Assembly (NCBI RefSeq): GCF_001758785.1
Contig: NZ_LROM01000094.1
Location: 1 to 35,503 of the forward strand
Length of the DNA: 35,503 nucleotides
Reading direction: 5' to 3'
From: Duganella phyllosphaerae
GTDB taxonomy: Bacteria; Pseudomonadota; Gammaproteobacteria; Burkholderiales; Burkholderiaceae_D
Of this stretch, positions 16,056-27,381 are shown one piece after another. Position numbers and translations under genes: made by a program. Numbering within the stretch: position 1 is the first letter of the stretch; every line of letters starts with the position of its first letter. The notes under the pieces were generated by a model. The model worked only from the letters and a program-made list of their open reading frames with translations. It did not search any database and was not told where the DNA came from.

Positions 16056-16592
16056 TCAATCGTCGTCGTTGGGATCGAGTTCCGGGAACATCACCGACGT
16101 GAAGCCGAATTTGGAAAAATCAGTGATACGCGCCGGGTACAGTATGCCCAGCAAATGATCGACCTCGTGCTGCACCACGCGCGCATGAAAACCGTCCACC
16201 TCGCGCCGGATCGGCTGGCGGCGCTGGTCCACGCCTTCGTAGCGCAGGCGCGTGTAGCGCGGCACGCTGCCGCGCAGGCCCGGCACCGACAGGCAGCCTT
16301 CGAAGCCCTCTTCCATCTGGTCGGACAAAGGCGTGAGCACGGGATTGATCAATACCGTTTCCGGCACCTGCGGCGCGTCCGGGTAGCGCAGGTTCTGCTT
16401 GAAGCCGAAGATCACCAGTTGCAGGTTGACGCCGATCTGCGGCGCGGCCAGGCCGGCGCCATTGGCATCATGCATGGTGTCGAACATGTCGGCGATCAGC
16501 TCGCGCATGGCCGGCGTGTCGAACTCGGTGACCGGTTCGGCCACGCGCAGCAGGCGCGGATCGCCCATCTTCAAAATTTCACGAACTGCCAT
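16056..16592 (-). CDS. def: Peptide deformylase
   Basis: 178 residues from the ATG at 16592 (a GTG at 16595 is also possible; AAGGAA lies just upstream of both). The enzyme removes the formyl group from the N-terminal Met of new proteins in the cytoplasm. All three family motifs are present: [10 protein letters not shown] at 45-54, EGCLSVP with metal ligand C100, and QHEVDHLLG with ligands H142 and H146 and catalytic E143. It starts 10 bases after the ligA stop and so is probably the last gene of the smc-zipA-ligA unit. Many bacteria carry def beside fmt instead; a second def elsewhere is possible but cannot be seen here. Confidence 0.95.
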   Translation of the reverse strand: MAVREILKMGDPRLLRVAEPVTEFDTPAMRELIADMFDTMHDANGAGLAAPQIGVNLQLVIFGFKQNLRYPDAPQVPETVLINPVLTPLSDQMEEGFEGCLSVPGLRGSVPRYTRLRYEGVDQRRQPIRREVDGFHARVVQHEVDHLLGILYPARITDFSKFGFTSVMFPELDPNDDD

Positions 16593-16602
16593 CACGCTTC
16601 CT

Positions 16603-20263
<3,661 letters not shown>

Positions 20264-20267
<4 letters not shown>

Positions 20268-23200
20268 GCTGCTTGTACCTCAGTTGCAAAGTTGGCGGCG
20301 GACTCCATGTCCACCGCCACGATGCGCGACACGCCCTGCTCCTGCATCGTCACACCGATTAGTTGATTGGCCATCTCCATCGCAATCTTGTTGTGCGAGA
20401 TGAAGAGGAATTGGGTATGTTCCGACATGCGCTTGACCATGCGGCAAAAGCGCTCGGTGTTGGCGTCGTCCAGCGGCGCATCGACCTCGTCGAGCAGGCA
20501 GAATGGCGCGGGATTCAAGCGGAACATGGAGAACACCAGCGCGGTTGCCGTCAGCGCTTTTTCGCCACCGGACAACAGGTGGATGGTGGCGTTCTTTTTG
20601 CCCGGCGGCTGCGCCATGACCTGCACGCCGGAGTCGAGGATCTCGTCGCCGGTCATGATCAGTTTGGCCTGGCCGCCGCCGAACAGGATGGGGAACAATT
20701 CGGAAAAATGACCGTTGACGCGGTCGAACGTATCTAGCAGCAGGTCGCGGGTTTCCTTGTCGATGTGGGTGATCGCATTTTCCAGCGTGGCGATCGCTTC
20801 CATCAGGTCGGCAGTCTGCGCGTCGAGGAAATTCTTGCGCTCCGAGGCGGTGGCCAGCTCGTCGAGCGCCGCCAGGTTCACCGCGCCCAGCAGCGATATG
20901 GCGTTGGTCAGGCGCGTGACCTCGCCTTGCAGGTACGAGGCCTTCATGTCCGGATGCAGTTTTTGGGACAGCGCCGCTTCGTCCGCCTGCGCTTCGGCCA
21001 GCTGGGCGGCGAACTGCTCCTGGTTCAGGCGCGCGGCCTGCTCTTTCAGTTGCAGCTCGGTGATCTTGTCGCGCTGCGGCTGCAGCGCGCGCTCGGTGGA
21101 CATGCGCCCTTCCTCGAAGGCACGCATCTGCTGCGCCACCTGGTCCAATTCGTGGCGCGCGTCCGACAAGGCTTTTTCCTGGTCGGTGCGGCGATCGAGC
21201 AGGTCCTGCAAGCCGTCGTTGGCAGCCCCCGAATCGAGGTTGGCCAGTTCCATGTGGCCGGCCTCCATGCTGTCGGTCACCTGCACCACCTGGGCGGTGG
21301 CGGTGGCAATCGCGCGGCGCAGTTCCTCGATCTTGTTGCGGTGGGTTTTCTCGGCAAAGGCGATTTCCTGGGCGGCGCGTTCGAGATCGCGCGCGGCGTC
21401 GCGGGCGTCGGCCAGGCGCTGCTCCTGTTCCAGGAACACGGTCTGACCGTCTTCGTGCTCGCCTTGCAGGTTACCGAGTTCCATGTCGAGCTGCTCGAAC
21501 TTTTCTTCCGACTCGAGCTTGATCTGGGTTTGCTCTTCTTCCTGCGCGACGATCTCGGCCAGGTCGGCGGCGATCTGCGTGCTGCGCTGGTTGAAGCGCG
21601 CTTCGATCTCGGACAGTTTGACCACTTCGATTTGCAGCTTGTGCACCGACTGTTGCAGGCTTTGCAGCTTGACGCGGGCGTCACCGAGCGCGCGCGTGTG
21701 GGCGCTGAGCGCTGCTTCGGCGCGCACGGCGCGCGCACGCGCCTCGTCGGCCAGCATTTGCTGGGCGCGCAGCTGGCGCGTGAGGTTCTCGATTTCCTGC
21801 TGCCGCCCCAGCATGCCGTCCTGCTCGGAATCGGCCGCGTAAAAGCGCACGCTGGCCGCGTTGATCACGTGGCCCTGCGGCGTGACGAAGCTGCCGCCCA
21901 GCGGCAGTTTGACCCGCTCGGCAAACGCGGTAGCCACATCGGGCGCCTGGTAGACATTGTGCAGCCAGTCTTGCAGCAGGCCGCGCAGGCCGGGATCGTT
22001 CAGTTTCAATAAGTCGATGAACGGCGCCAGGCCCGAAGCGTCCACCGGTGCTGGCGGCGCACTGGACGACGGCGCATACAGCGCCAGCCTGGCCGGCGGC
22101 GCATCGGCAAAGAAGGCCTTGGCCCAGTCGATATTGGACAGTTGCAGCGCCGACGTGCGCTCGCGCAGCACCGCTTCCAGCGCGGTCTCCCAGCCGGCTT
22201 CGATATGCAGCTTTTGCCACAGGCGCGGCAAGGTATCGAGTTCGTGTTTTTGCAGCCACGGCGTGACCTTGCCCTCGGTCTGCACCCGTTCCTGCAACTG
22301 GCGCAGCGCATTCAGGCGCGCTTCCAGCTGGGCGTTGGCGGCGGCCTCGGCGTTGACTTGCTGCTGGGCGTCGCGGCGTTCCTGTTCCAGCGCCGGTTGC
22401 TGCGCGGTCAGTTCTTCGAGCAAGCCGGTCTGTTCTTCGAGCTGATATTGCTGCTCTTCCTGCTGCTCGCGCAGGTTGCTCAGATGGGCGCTGTCGGGCA
22501 GGCTCAGGCCGTGCTTTTCCTGTTGCAGCCGTTCGCGCCGCACGGCCAGGCTCCCCAGGATATTGCTGGCGTTGCGCTGGTGCGCCGACTCCAGTTCCAG
22601 CTGCTGCTGCGCCTGCATGATGCGGGCGCGCGACTGCGTGCTTTTTTCCTGCGCGGCGCGCCACGCCTGCTCCAGCAGCGGCAGCGATTCGGCCTTCTGT
22701 TCGGCGCGCATCTGCGCCTCTTCCACCTTGGCGCCCAGCTCTTCGAGCGTGAATTCCGCTTCCTCGATCTGGCCGCCATATTCGGTGGCTTGCTGCTGCC
22801 ACTGGTCCCGCTGGGCGGTGAGCGTGGCCAGCTGCGATTGCAGCCGGCTGCGCGATTCGATCACGAACTTGATCTGCGCTTCCAGGCTGCCGATTTCGGC
22901 ATTGGTCTGGTACAGCGCGCCCTGTGCCGTGTGCAGGCGGTCGCCGGCGGCAAAGTGCGACTGGCGCAGGTGTTCGAGCGACAGCTCGACGTTGCGCAGC
23001 TTGGCGGTTTGTTCTTCGAGGTCGTTCTGGGCCTGCTCCATCTCGCGGAATACGCGCTTTTGCTCGCTTTCCGCCTCGACCTTGCGCAGCAGCCAGAGCA
23101 GCTTCTGCTTCTCTTCCTGGTCCGCTTGCAGCTGGTGGAACCTGGTGGCGACGGCGGCCTGGCCTTCGAGCTTCTCCAGGTTGCTGTTCAGTTCGCGCAA

Positions 23201-23791
23201 GATGTCTTCCACGCGCAGCAGATTCTCGCGCGTGTCGTGCAGGCGGTTTTCGGTTTCGCGGCGGCGTTCCTTGTACTTGGAGACGCCGGCCGCCTCTTCC
23301 AGGAACACCCGCAGTTCTTCAGGACGCGACTCGATGATGCGGCTGATCATGCCCTGGCCGATGATGGCGTAGGCGCGCGGCCCGAGGCCGGTGCCGAGGA
23401 AAATGTCCTGGATATCGCGCCGGCGCACCGGCTGGCCATTGATGTAATAGGTGGACGTGCCGTCGCGCGTGAGGGTGCGCTTGACGGCGATCTCGGCATA
23501 CTGGCCCCACTGCCCCGCGGCCTTGCCGTCGGCGTTGTCGAACACCAGTTCCACCGACGAGCGCCCGGCCGGCTTGCGGTGGGTGGAGCCGTTGAAAATC
23601 ACGTCCTGCATCGACTCGCCGCGCAGCTCGGACGCCTTCGATTCGCCCAGCACCCAGCGCACGGCGTCGATGATGTTGGACTTGCCGCAGCCGTTCGGTC
23701 CCACCACGCCAACCAGCTGCCCCGGCACCTGGAAATTGGTGGGATCAACGAAAGACTTAAATCCCGACAATTTGATGGAAGATAGACGCAC
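20264..23791 (-). CDS. smc: Chromosome segregation ATPase SMC
   Basis: 1175 residues, usual for bacterial SMC. The head has Walker A GPNGCGKS at 31-38. Long coiled coils (Gln/Glu/Ala-rich, about 165-500 and 670-1000) flank a hinge at about 510-660. The C-terminal head has the ABC signature LSGGEKALTATALVF and Walker B FCLLDEVDAPLDDAN. SMC compacts and segregates the chromosome with ScpAB, whose genes are not in view. The start is a GTG at 23791 (MRLSSIKLSGFKSF in the family pattern), with no strong Shine-Dalgarno. It is the first gene of the smc-zipA-ligA-def unit. 23792-23896 upstream should contain the promoter, but I could not fix one. Confidence 0.97.
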
Positions 23792-23858
23792 GTTGGTTTA
23801 CTTGGAATATGGGCTATAAAGGTTCGCAATAATACCATTTAGCTTATCGACCAAGGCC

Positions 23859-23883
23859 AAAAACCACGACCGCAAGCGTGCGG
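23859..23883 (-). terminator. Weak terminator candidate after the PAP2-like gene
   Basis: On the minus strand CCGCA and TGCGG pair around a 4-base loop (23870-23883), and a run of five T follows after six bases (23859-23863). The short stem and offset T-run make it weak. It lies between the PAP2-like gene and smc, on the same strand. Confidence 0.35.
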
Positions 23884-23896
23884 CCCGACGCGAGAG

Positions 23897-24529
23897 CTAG
23901 TGGGCCACGTTGGAGTTATTGTGGCGCCACATCTCGCGGGTATAAGGATGATCGCGGCCCGAAAGTTTGAGCGCCACTTGCGTGATCCAGTCTTCTGCAG
24001 GAATCGGCTCGACATTGGGCGCCACCAGCACGATCGGCAGGCACAGCACGGCCAACATGCGGCTCAGTGCCCAGCGGTGCTCGCGGCTGGCAAAATAGAT
24101 GAAGCCGCCCGCCACCGCCAGGCCGAGGATGGCGCCGGTGACCACTTCCGACACCGAATGGGCCAGCGTGGGCACGCGCGAGATGGAAATCAGCACAGCC
24201 AGGATCACACCGGCGGCTGCACCAACGTAGCGCGCATACGGACCGCTGGAACGCAGCACCAGGTAGCCGGCCACCGGGTACACCGCCGCCGCGCGCATGG
24301 CGTGGCCGCTGAAACCGGCAAACTCGACGGACTCCACGCCCAATCCCCATCCCATGAACATCATCTTGGTGATCACCACCAGCGCCATGCCGATGCCGAA
24401 CAACATGGCCCAGGCCAGCGTCAGCCGCCATTGCTTGCCTGCGATCAGGTAGATGGCGATGGCTGCGCCGATGGGGCCGGTGACAGCCAGGCTGCCGATC
24501 ATGCTCAAGAGGTGCCAAAAATACATCAT
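23897..24529 (-). CDS. PAP2-like membrane protein with incomplete catalytic motifs
   Basis: 210 residues with about five or six membrane helices. Motif 2 of the PAP2 acid phosphatase superfamily is present (FSGHAM, S74-G75-H76), and motif 3 is recognisable as SRVPTLAHSVSE with R118 and H124. At the end of motif 3 the usual Asp is Glu (E128). Motif 1 (K-x6-R-P) is reduced to a Lys in KMMFMGWG (K55) without the Arg-Pro. The protein may therefore be a divergent lipid phosphatase or have lost activity. Tandem ATGs open the gene; neither has a strong ribosome site. It is probably monocistronic. 24530-24663 upstream is AT-rich and likely carries its promoter. Confidence 0.75.
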   Translation of the reverse strand: MMYFWHLLSMIGSLAVTGPIGAAIAIYLIAGKQWRLTLAWAMLFGIGMALVVITKMMFMGWGLGVESVEFAGFSGHAMRAAAVYPVAGYLVLRSSGPYARYVGAAAGVILAVLISISRVPTLAHSVSEVVTGAILGLAVAGGFIYFASREHRWALSRMLAVLCLPIVLVAPNVEPIPAEDWITQVALKLSGRDHPYTREMWRHNNSNVAH

Positions 24530-24663
24530 CCGTAAAGCCTTTCATTTATTGCATTGCACCATGCTATTTAAACACAGCAGCAGCATTGTAGCCAATTAAT
24601 GCAGTGCGGCAATTATGAATGTAGTGCAAGGAAAGGATACAAGCGTGCGGATGGGAGACCGGA

Positions 24664-24683
24664 AGGCGCCGGGATCGGCGCCT
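24664..24683 (-). terminator. Hairpin after the ClpP-like gene, possible terminator
   Basis: AGGCGCC and GGCGCCT pair perfectly around a 6-base loop, starting six bases downstream of the stop at 24690 on the minus strand. There is no T-run, so it may only be a 3' end-protecting hairpin. Confidence 0.4.
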
Positions 24684-24689
24684 GGGGGA

Positions 24690-25259
24690 TCAGATGTTGG
24701 CAACGCGCTGGCCGCGCGGGGGAATGAAGTCCTTGATGTCGTTGATCATGCCGACGTCGCGGGCGTCCGATGCGGTCAGGTGCAGGTCGGAATACGCATG
24801 GGTGCGCCAGTGTTCTTCGGACAGTTGCACGTGTTCGCGCAGGATTTGCTCGGTGCGCGCGTCGTCGGCCTGCAAGCCTTCGACGATGATGCGCAGCGCA
24901 TCGGGGCGGGCGCCGTGCGGGGCGCTGGCGTGCGACTTGTGCACCATGAAGCGCGAGGTCTCGCTGGCGTAGCGCTCTTCCCCGGCCAGGAACAGGATCA
25001 CGGCGATCGACGCTACCGCGCCGGCGTTGTAGGTGACGATCTTGATCGGCAGCTTGCTCAGGTAGTTGTACAGGCATATGCCATCGCTGACATAGCCGCC
25101 GTTGGACTGGATCAGGATGTGGGCGGTGGTGATGCGGTCTTCGGTCATGTCGGCAACGGCGTCGAACATGCGGCGTACCATATCGCTGTTGACGTCGCCG
25201 GACAGCGTAAACCACGCCTGGCCAGCGTACTCGTCTAAGGATTGTGGGTCTTGGCTCAT
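24690..25259 (-). CDS. ClpP-like serine peptidase, stand-alone
   Basis: 189 residues in the ClpP/crotonase fold. By alignment in mind with ClpP, the catalytic triad is S84 (NAGAVASIAV), H107 (RFMVHKSHA) and D158 (YSDLHLTASDA), so it looks active. It lacks the canonical ClpP phrases around Ser (GQAASM) and His (MIHQP), and no clpX, clpA or adaptor gene is near. It may work as a Clp-independent oligomer or with a distant ATPase. GAGAG lies nine bases upstream of the ATG. A TAGAAT (minus strand 25292-25287) is a possible -10 box. It is divergent from the glycine cleavage unit, and its product is cytoplasmic, without signal peptide. Confidence 0.85.
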   Translation of the reverse strand: MSQDPQSLDEYAGQAWFTLSGDVNSDMVRRMFDAVADMTEDRITTAHILIQSNGGYVSDGICLYNYLSKLPIKIVTYNAGAVASIAVILFLAGEERYASETSRFMVHKSHASAPHGARPDALRIIVEGLQADDARTEQILREHVQLSEEHWRTHAYSDLHLTASDARDVGMINDIKDFIPPRGQRVANI

Positions 25260-25383
25260 GGCTGGGCTCTCAAAATTGTGTGATTTATTCTAGCAAAAAG
25301 TTGTCTTTTGGGCTTTTTACTTGCGCGCCATTCGTGCGGTGCTCTGCGAACTCGTCTGTGCGCTGGTTCACGGCCCCGCAAGA

Positions 25384-25412
25384 TTGACATGGTGAGCCTT
25401 CTGACTTATATT
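25384..25412 (+). promoter_or_regulatory. Sigma-70 promoter of the gcv operon
   Basis: A perfect -35 TTGACA (25384-25389) is followed after 17 bases by TATATT (25407-25412), a near-consensus -10. Transcription would start near 25419, a few bases before the first glycine aptamer. This is the clearest promoter in the window. Confidence 0.85.
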
Positions 25413-25425
25413 CCCGAGTCTTGAT

Positions 25426-25614
25426 CGGGAGAGGGCAATCCAGCGTTGCCGCCGAAGGGGCACTACCCAAAAACTCTCAGGCAAAAGGACCGGTCAAGGG
25501 GCGCCGCATGGCAACATGCGCTGCTCAAACTCTGGAGAGCGATTGCCTCAGCAATCCACCGAAGGGGCGCACGGGGTCATTCCCGTTATCTCTCAGGTAC
25601 CAAGGACAGAGGGG
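25426..25614 (+). promoter_or_regulatory. Tandem glycine riboswitch (gcvT RNA), two aptamers
   Basis: Two consecutive aptamers carry the conserved gcvT-motif cores. Aptamer 1 spans about 25426-25495, with GGGAGAGGGC, CGCCGAAGGGGCA and CTCTCAGGCAAAAGGAC. Aptamer 2 spans about 25530-25614, with CTCTGGAGAG, CACCGAAGGGGC and CTCTCAGGTACCAAGGACAGAG. The linker is about 35 bases. It lies in the 5' leader of gcvT, between a strong promoter and the start codon. By established knowledge, glycine binding switches on the glycine cleavage genes. Confidence 0.97.
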
Positions 25615-25627
25615 TCTGCAACATTGC

Positions 25628-25650
25628 GGAACAGCTTAGCTGTTCCTTGT
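25628..25650 (+). terminator. Hairpin downstream of the glycine aptamers, candidate expression platform
   Basis: GGAACAGC (25628-25635) and GCTGTTCC (25639-25646) pair perfectly around TTA, followed by TTGT. It starts 13 bases after aptamer 2 and ends 37 bases before the gcvT ATG. It could be the terminator that glycine binding disrupts. The T-run is poor, so control could instead act on translation. Confidence 0.5.
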
Positions 25651-25683
25651 ATGCTCTGTTAACCCTCTTGATCCTGGACCGCC

Positions 25684-26805
25684 ATGACGCTCAAAGCCAC
25701 ACCCCTCAATAACGCACACCGCGCAGCCGGCGCCCGCATGGTCGATTTCGGCGGCTGGGACATGCCGGTGAACTACGGTTCGCAGATCGAGGAACACCAT
25801 GCCGTGCGCACCGACGTCGGCATGTTCGACGTGGCGCACATGTGCGTCGTGGACATCCGTGGCGACAACGCGCGCGCTTTCCTGCGCGGTCTGCTGGCCA
25901 ACAACGTCGACAAGCTGCAAGTGTCGGGCAAGGCACTGTACTCGTGCATGCTCAACCCGCAAGGCTTCGTGATCGACGACCTGATCGTCTATTTCATCAA
26001 CGAGAGCTGGTTCCGCCTGGTGGTCAACGCCGGCACCGCCGAAAAAGACGTGGCATGGATGCAGGCGCAGAACGACGCGACCAACAGCGGCCTGACCATC
26101 ACCCAACGCAGGGATGGTGCCGACGCCATGGCACTGATCGCCGTGCAGGGCCCGAACGCCCGCGCCAAGGTGTGGCAAGTGATCCCTGAAGCGCAGGCCG
26201 GCACTGCCGACATGAAGCCATTCAACGTGGCCTTTGCCCAGAGCGCGCAATTTGGTGAAGCGATGATCGCCCGCACCGGTTACACCGGCGAAGACGGCTT
26301 CGAGATCGGCGTGGCGGCAACCCAGGCCGAAGCGCTGTGGAACGCGCTGGTGGCCGCAGGTGTGAAACCGGCAGGCCTGGGCGCGCGCGACACGCTGCGC
26401 CTGGAAGCCGGCATGAACCTGTACGGCCAGGACATGGACGAAACCGTCAACCCGCTCGACGCCGGCCTGGCCTGGACCATCGACCTGGTGTCGGAACGCG
26501 ACTTCATCGGCAAGGCCGCGCTGCAAGCGCTGGGCCAGAACAGCCAGTTCGTGGGCCTGATCCTGCGCGAAAAAGGCGGCGTACTGCGCGCCCACCAAAA
26601 AGTGATCGTGGCCGGCAGCGATGCGGTCGGCGAAATCACCAGCGGCACCTTCAGCCCGACCATGCAGCAGGCCATCGCGCTGGCGCGGGTACCGAACGGC
26701 GTGGCCGTCGGCGACACCGTGCACGTCGAAATCCGCGACAAGAAACTGGCTGCCTCGGTCGTCAAGCTGCCGTTCGTGCGCAACGGCAAAATCCTGGCCG
26801 TTTAA
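25684..26805 (+). CDS. gcvT: Glycine cleavage system T protein (aminomethyltransferase)
   Basis: 373 residues, normal length. It transfers the methylene group from the aminomethyl-lipoyl arm of GcvH to tetrahydrofolate and releases ammonia. The N-terminus shows the family pattern ([36 protein letters not shown]). The glycine-rich [17 protein letters not shown] segment ([15 protein letters not shown]) and [22 protein letters not shown] are diagnostic, and the C-terminal barrel ends in [13 protein letters not shown]. It is the first gene after the riboswitch. Only a weak Shine-Dalgarno (TGGA) precedes the ATG, which would suit translation control. gcvH follows 50 bases downstream. Confidence 0.97.
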   Translation: MTLKATPLNNAHRAAGARMVDFGGWDMPVNYGSQIEEHHAVRTDVGMFDVAHMCVVDIRGDNARAFLRGLLANNVDKLQVSGKALYSCMLNPQGFVIDDLIVYFINESWFRLVVNAGTAEKDVAWMQAQNDATNSGLTITQRRDGADAMALIAVQGPNARAKVWQVIPEAQAGTADMKPFNVAFAQSAQFGEAMIARTGYTGEDGFEIGVAATQAEALWNALVAAGVKPAGLGARDTLRLEAGMNLYGQDMDETVNPLDAGLAWTIDLVSERDFIGKAALQALGQNSQFVGLILREKGGVLRAHQKVIVAGSDAVGEITSGTFSPTMQQAIALARVPNGVAVGDTVHVEIRDKKLAASVVKLPFVRNGKILAV

Positions 26806-26855
26806 TTTTTTCGATTTTTCTCACCATACACCACCCCACCCCACTGGAGCTTTAC

Positions 26856-27236
26856 ATGAACATTCCTGCCGACCTGAAGTACACCGAATCCCACGAATGG
26901 GTACGCACTGAAGCCGACGGCACCGTTACCGTCGGCATCACCGAGTTCGCGCAAGATGCGCTCGGCGACATCGTCTTCGTCGAACTGCCAAAAGTGGGCA
27001 CGACCTACGGCGCCGGCGACGACGCCGCCGTGGTGGAATCGGTGAAGGCCGCCAGCGACATCTACGCGCCAGTGGCTGGCGAAGTGGTGGCGGTGAACGA
27101 CGACGTGGTCAACGCGCCAGAGTCGATCAACAGCGACGCTTACGCCAACTGGCTGTTCAAGATCAAGCCGAGCGACGCCGCAGCCGTTGACGGCCTGCTC
27201 GACGCTGCCGCTTACGGCAGCGCCACCGCTTCCTGA
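26856..27236 (+). CDS. gcvH: Glycine cleavage system H protein (lipoyl carrier)
   Basis: 126 residues from the ATG at 26856, with GGAG seven bases upstream. This small soluble protein shuttles the aminomethyl group between GcvP, GcvT and the L protein on a lipoyl-lysine. K64 in [12 protein letters not shown] is the lipoylation site. The N-terminus ([13 protein letters not shown]) and [15 protein letters not shown] are classical. It lies between gcvT and gcvP. The gap to gcvP (145 bases) carries two palindromic repeats, unlike the compact gap from gcvT. Confidence 0.97.
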   Translation: MNIPADLKYTESHEWVRTEADGTVTVGITEFAQDALGDIVFVELPKVGTTYGAGDDAAVVESVKAASDIYAPVAGEVVAVNDDVVNAPESINSDAYANWLFKIKPSDAAAVDGLLDAAAYGSATAS

Positions 27237-27255
27237 TTCGCCAGTAACGCTTCCA

Positions 27256-27283
27256 CCGTCATTCCCGCGAATGCGGGAATCCA
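27256..27283 (+). repeat. 28-bp palindromic repeat, copy 2 (gcvH-gcvP gap)
   Basis: It begins CCGTCATTCCCGCGAA and ends GCGGGAATCCA, with an internal inverted repeat (ATTCCCGC and GCGGGAAT). It is the plus-orientation member of the family also found at 6457-6484 and 27314-27341. Confidence 0.85.
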
Positions 27284-27313
27284 TAGAACCGGCGAGTCGT
27301 TCAACCGTTCCTT

Positions 27314-27341
27314 GGATCCCCGCTTTCGCGAGGATGACGGC
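27314..27341 (-). repeat. 28-bp palindromic repeat, copy 3, inverted (gcvH-gcvP gap)
   Basis: It begins TGGATCCCCGC and ends GAGGATGACGG on the plus strand, i.e. the inverted form of copy 2 with four differences. Copies 2 and 3 face each other across 30 bases and could also pair with one another. Confidence 0.85.
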
Positions 27342-27381
27342 TCAGAGTTCCCGTCTCATTATTAAAGCTCCCCGCCCTCCT

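Noticed and set aside
27256..27341. Terminal inverted repeats of a miniature insertion element enclosing 27284-27313.
   Set aside because: No target duplication is visible, each copy is itself a palindrome, and a single copy occurs alone at 6457; a REP-like family explains this better.
27187..27381. Extension of gcvP upstream into gcvH.
   Set aside because: It runs through the two palindromic repeats and overlaps gcvH in another frame; the family start is at 27382.
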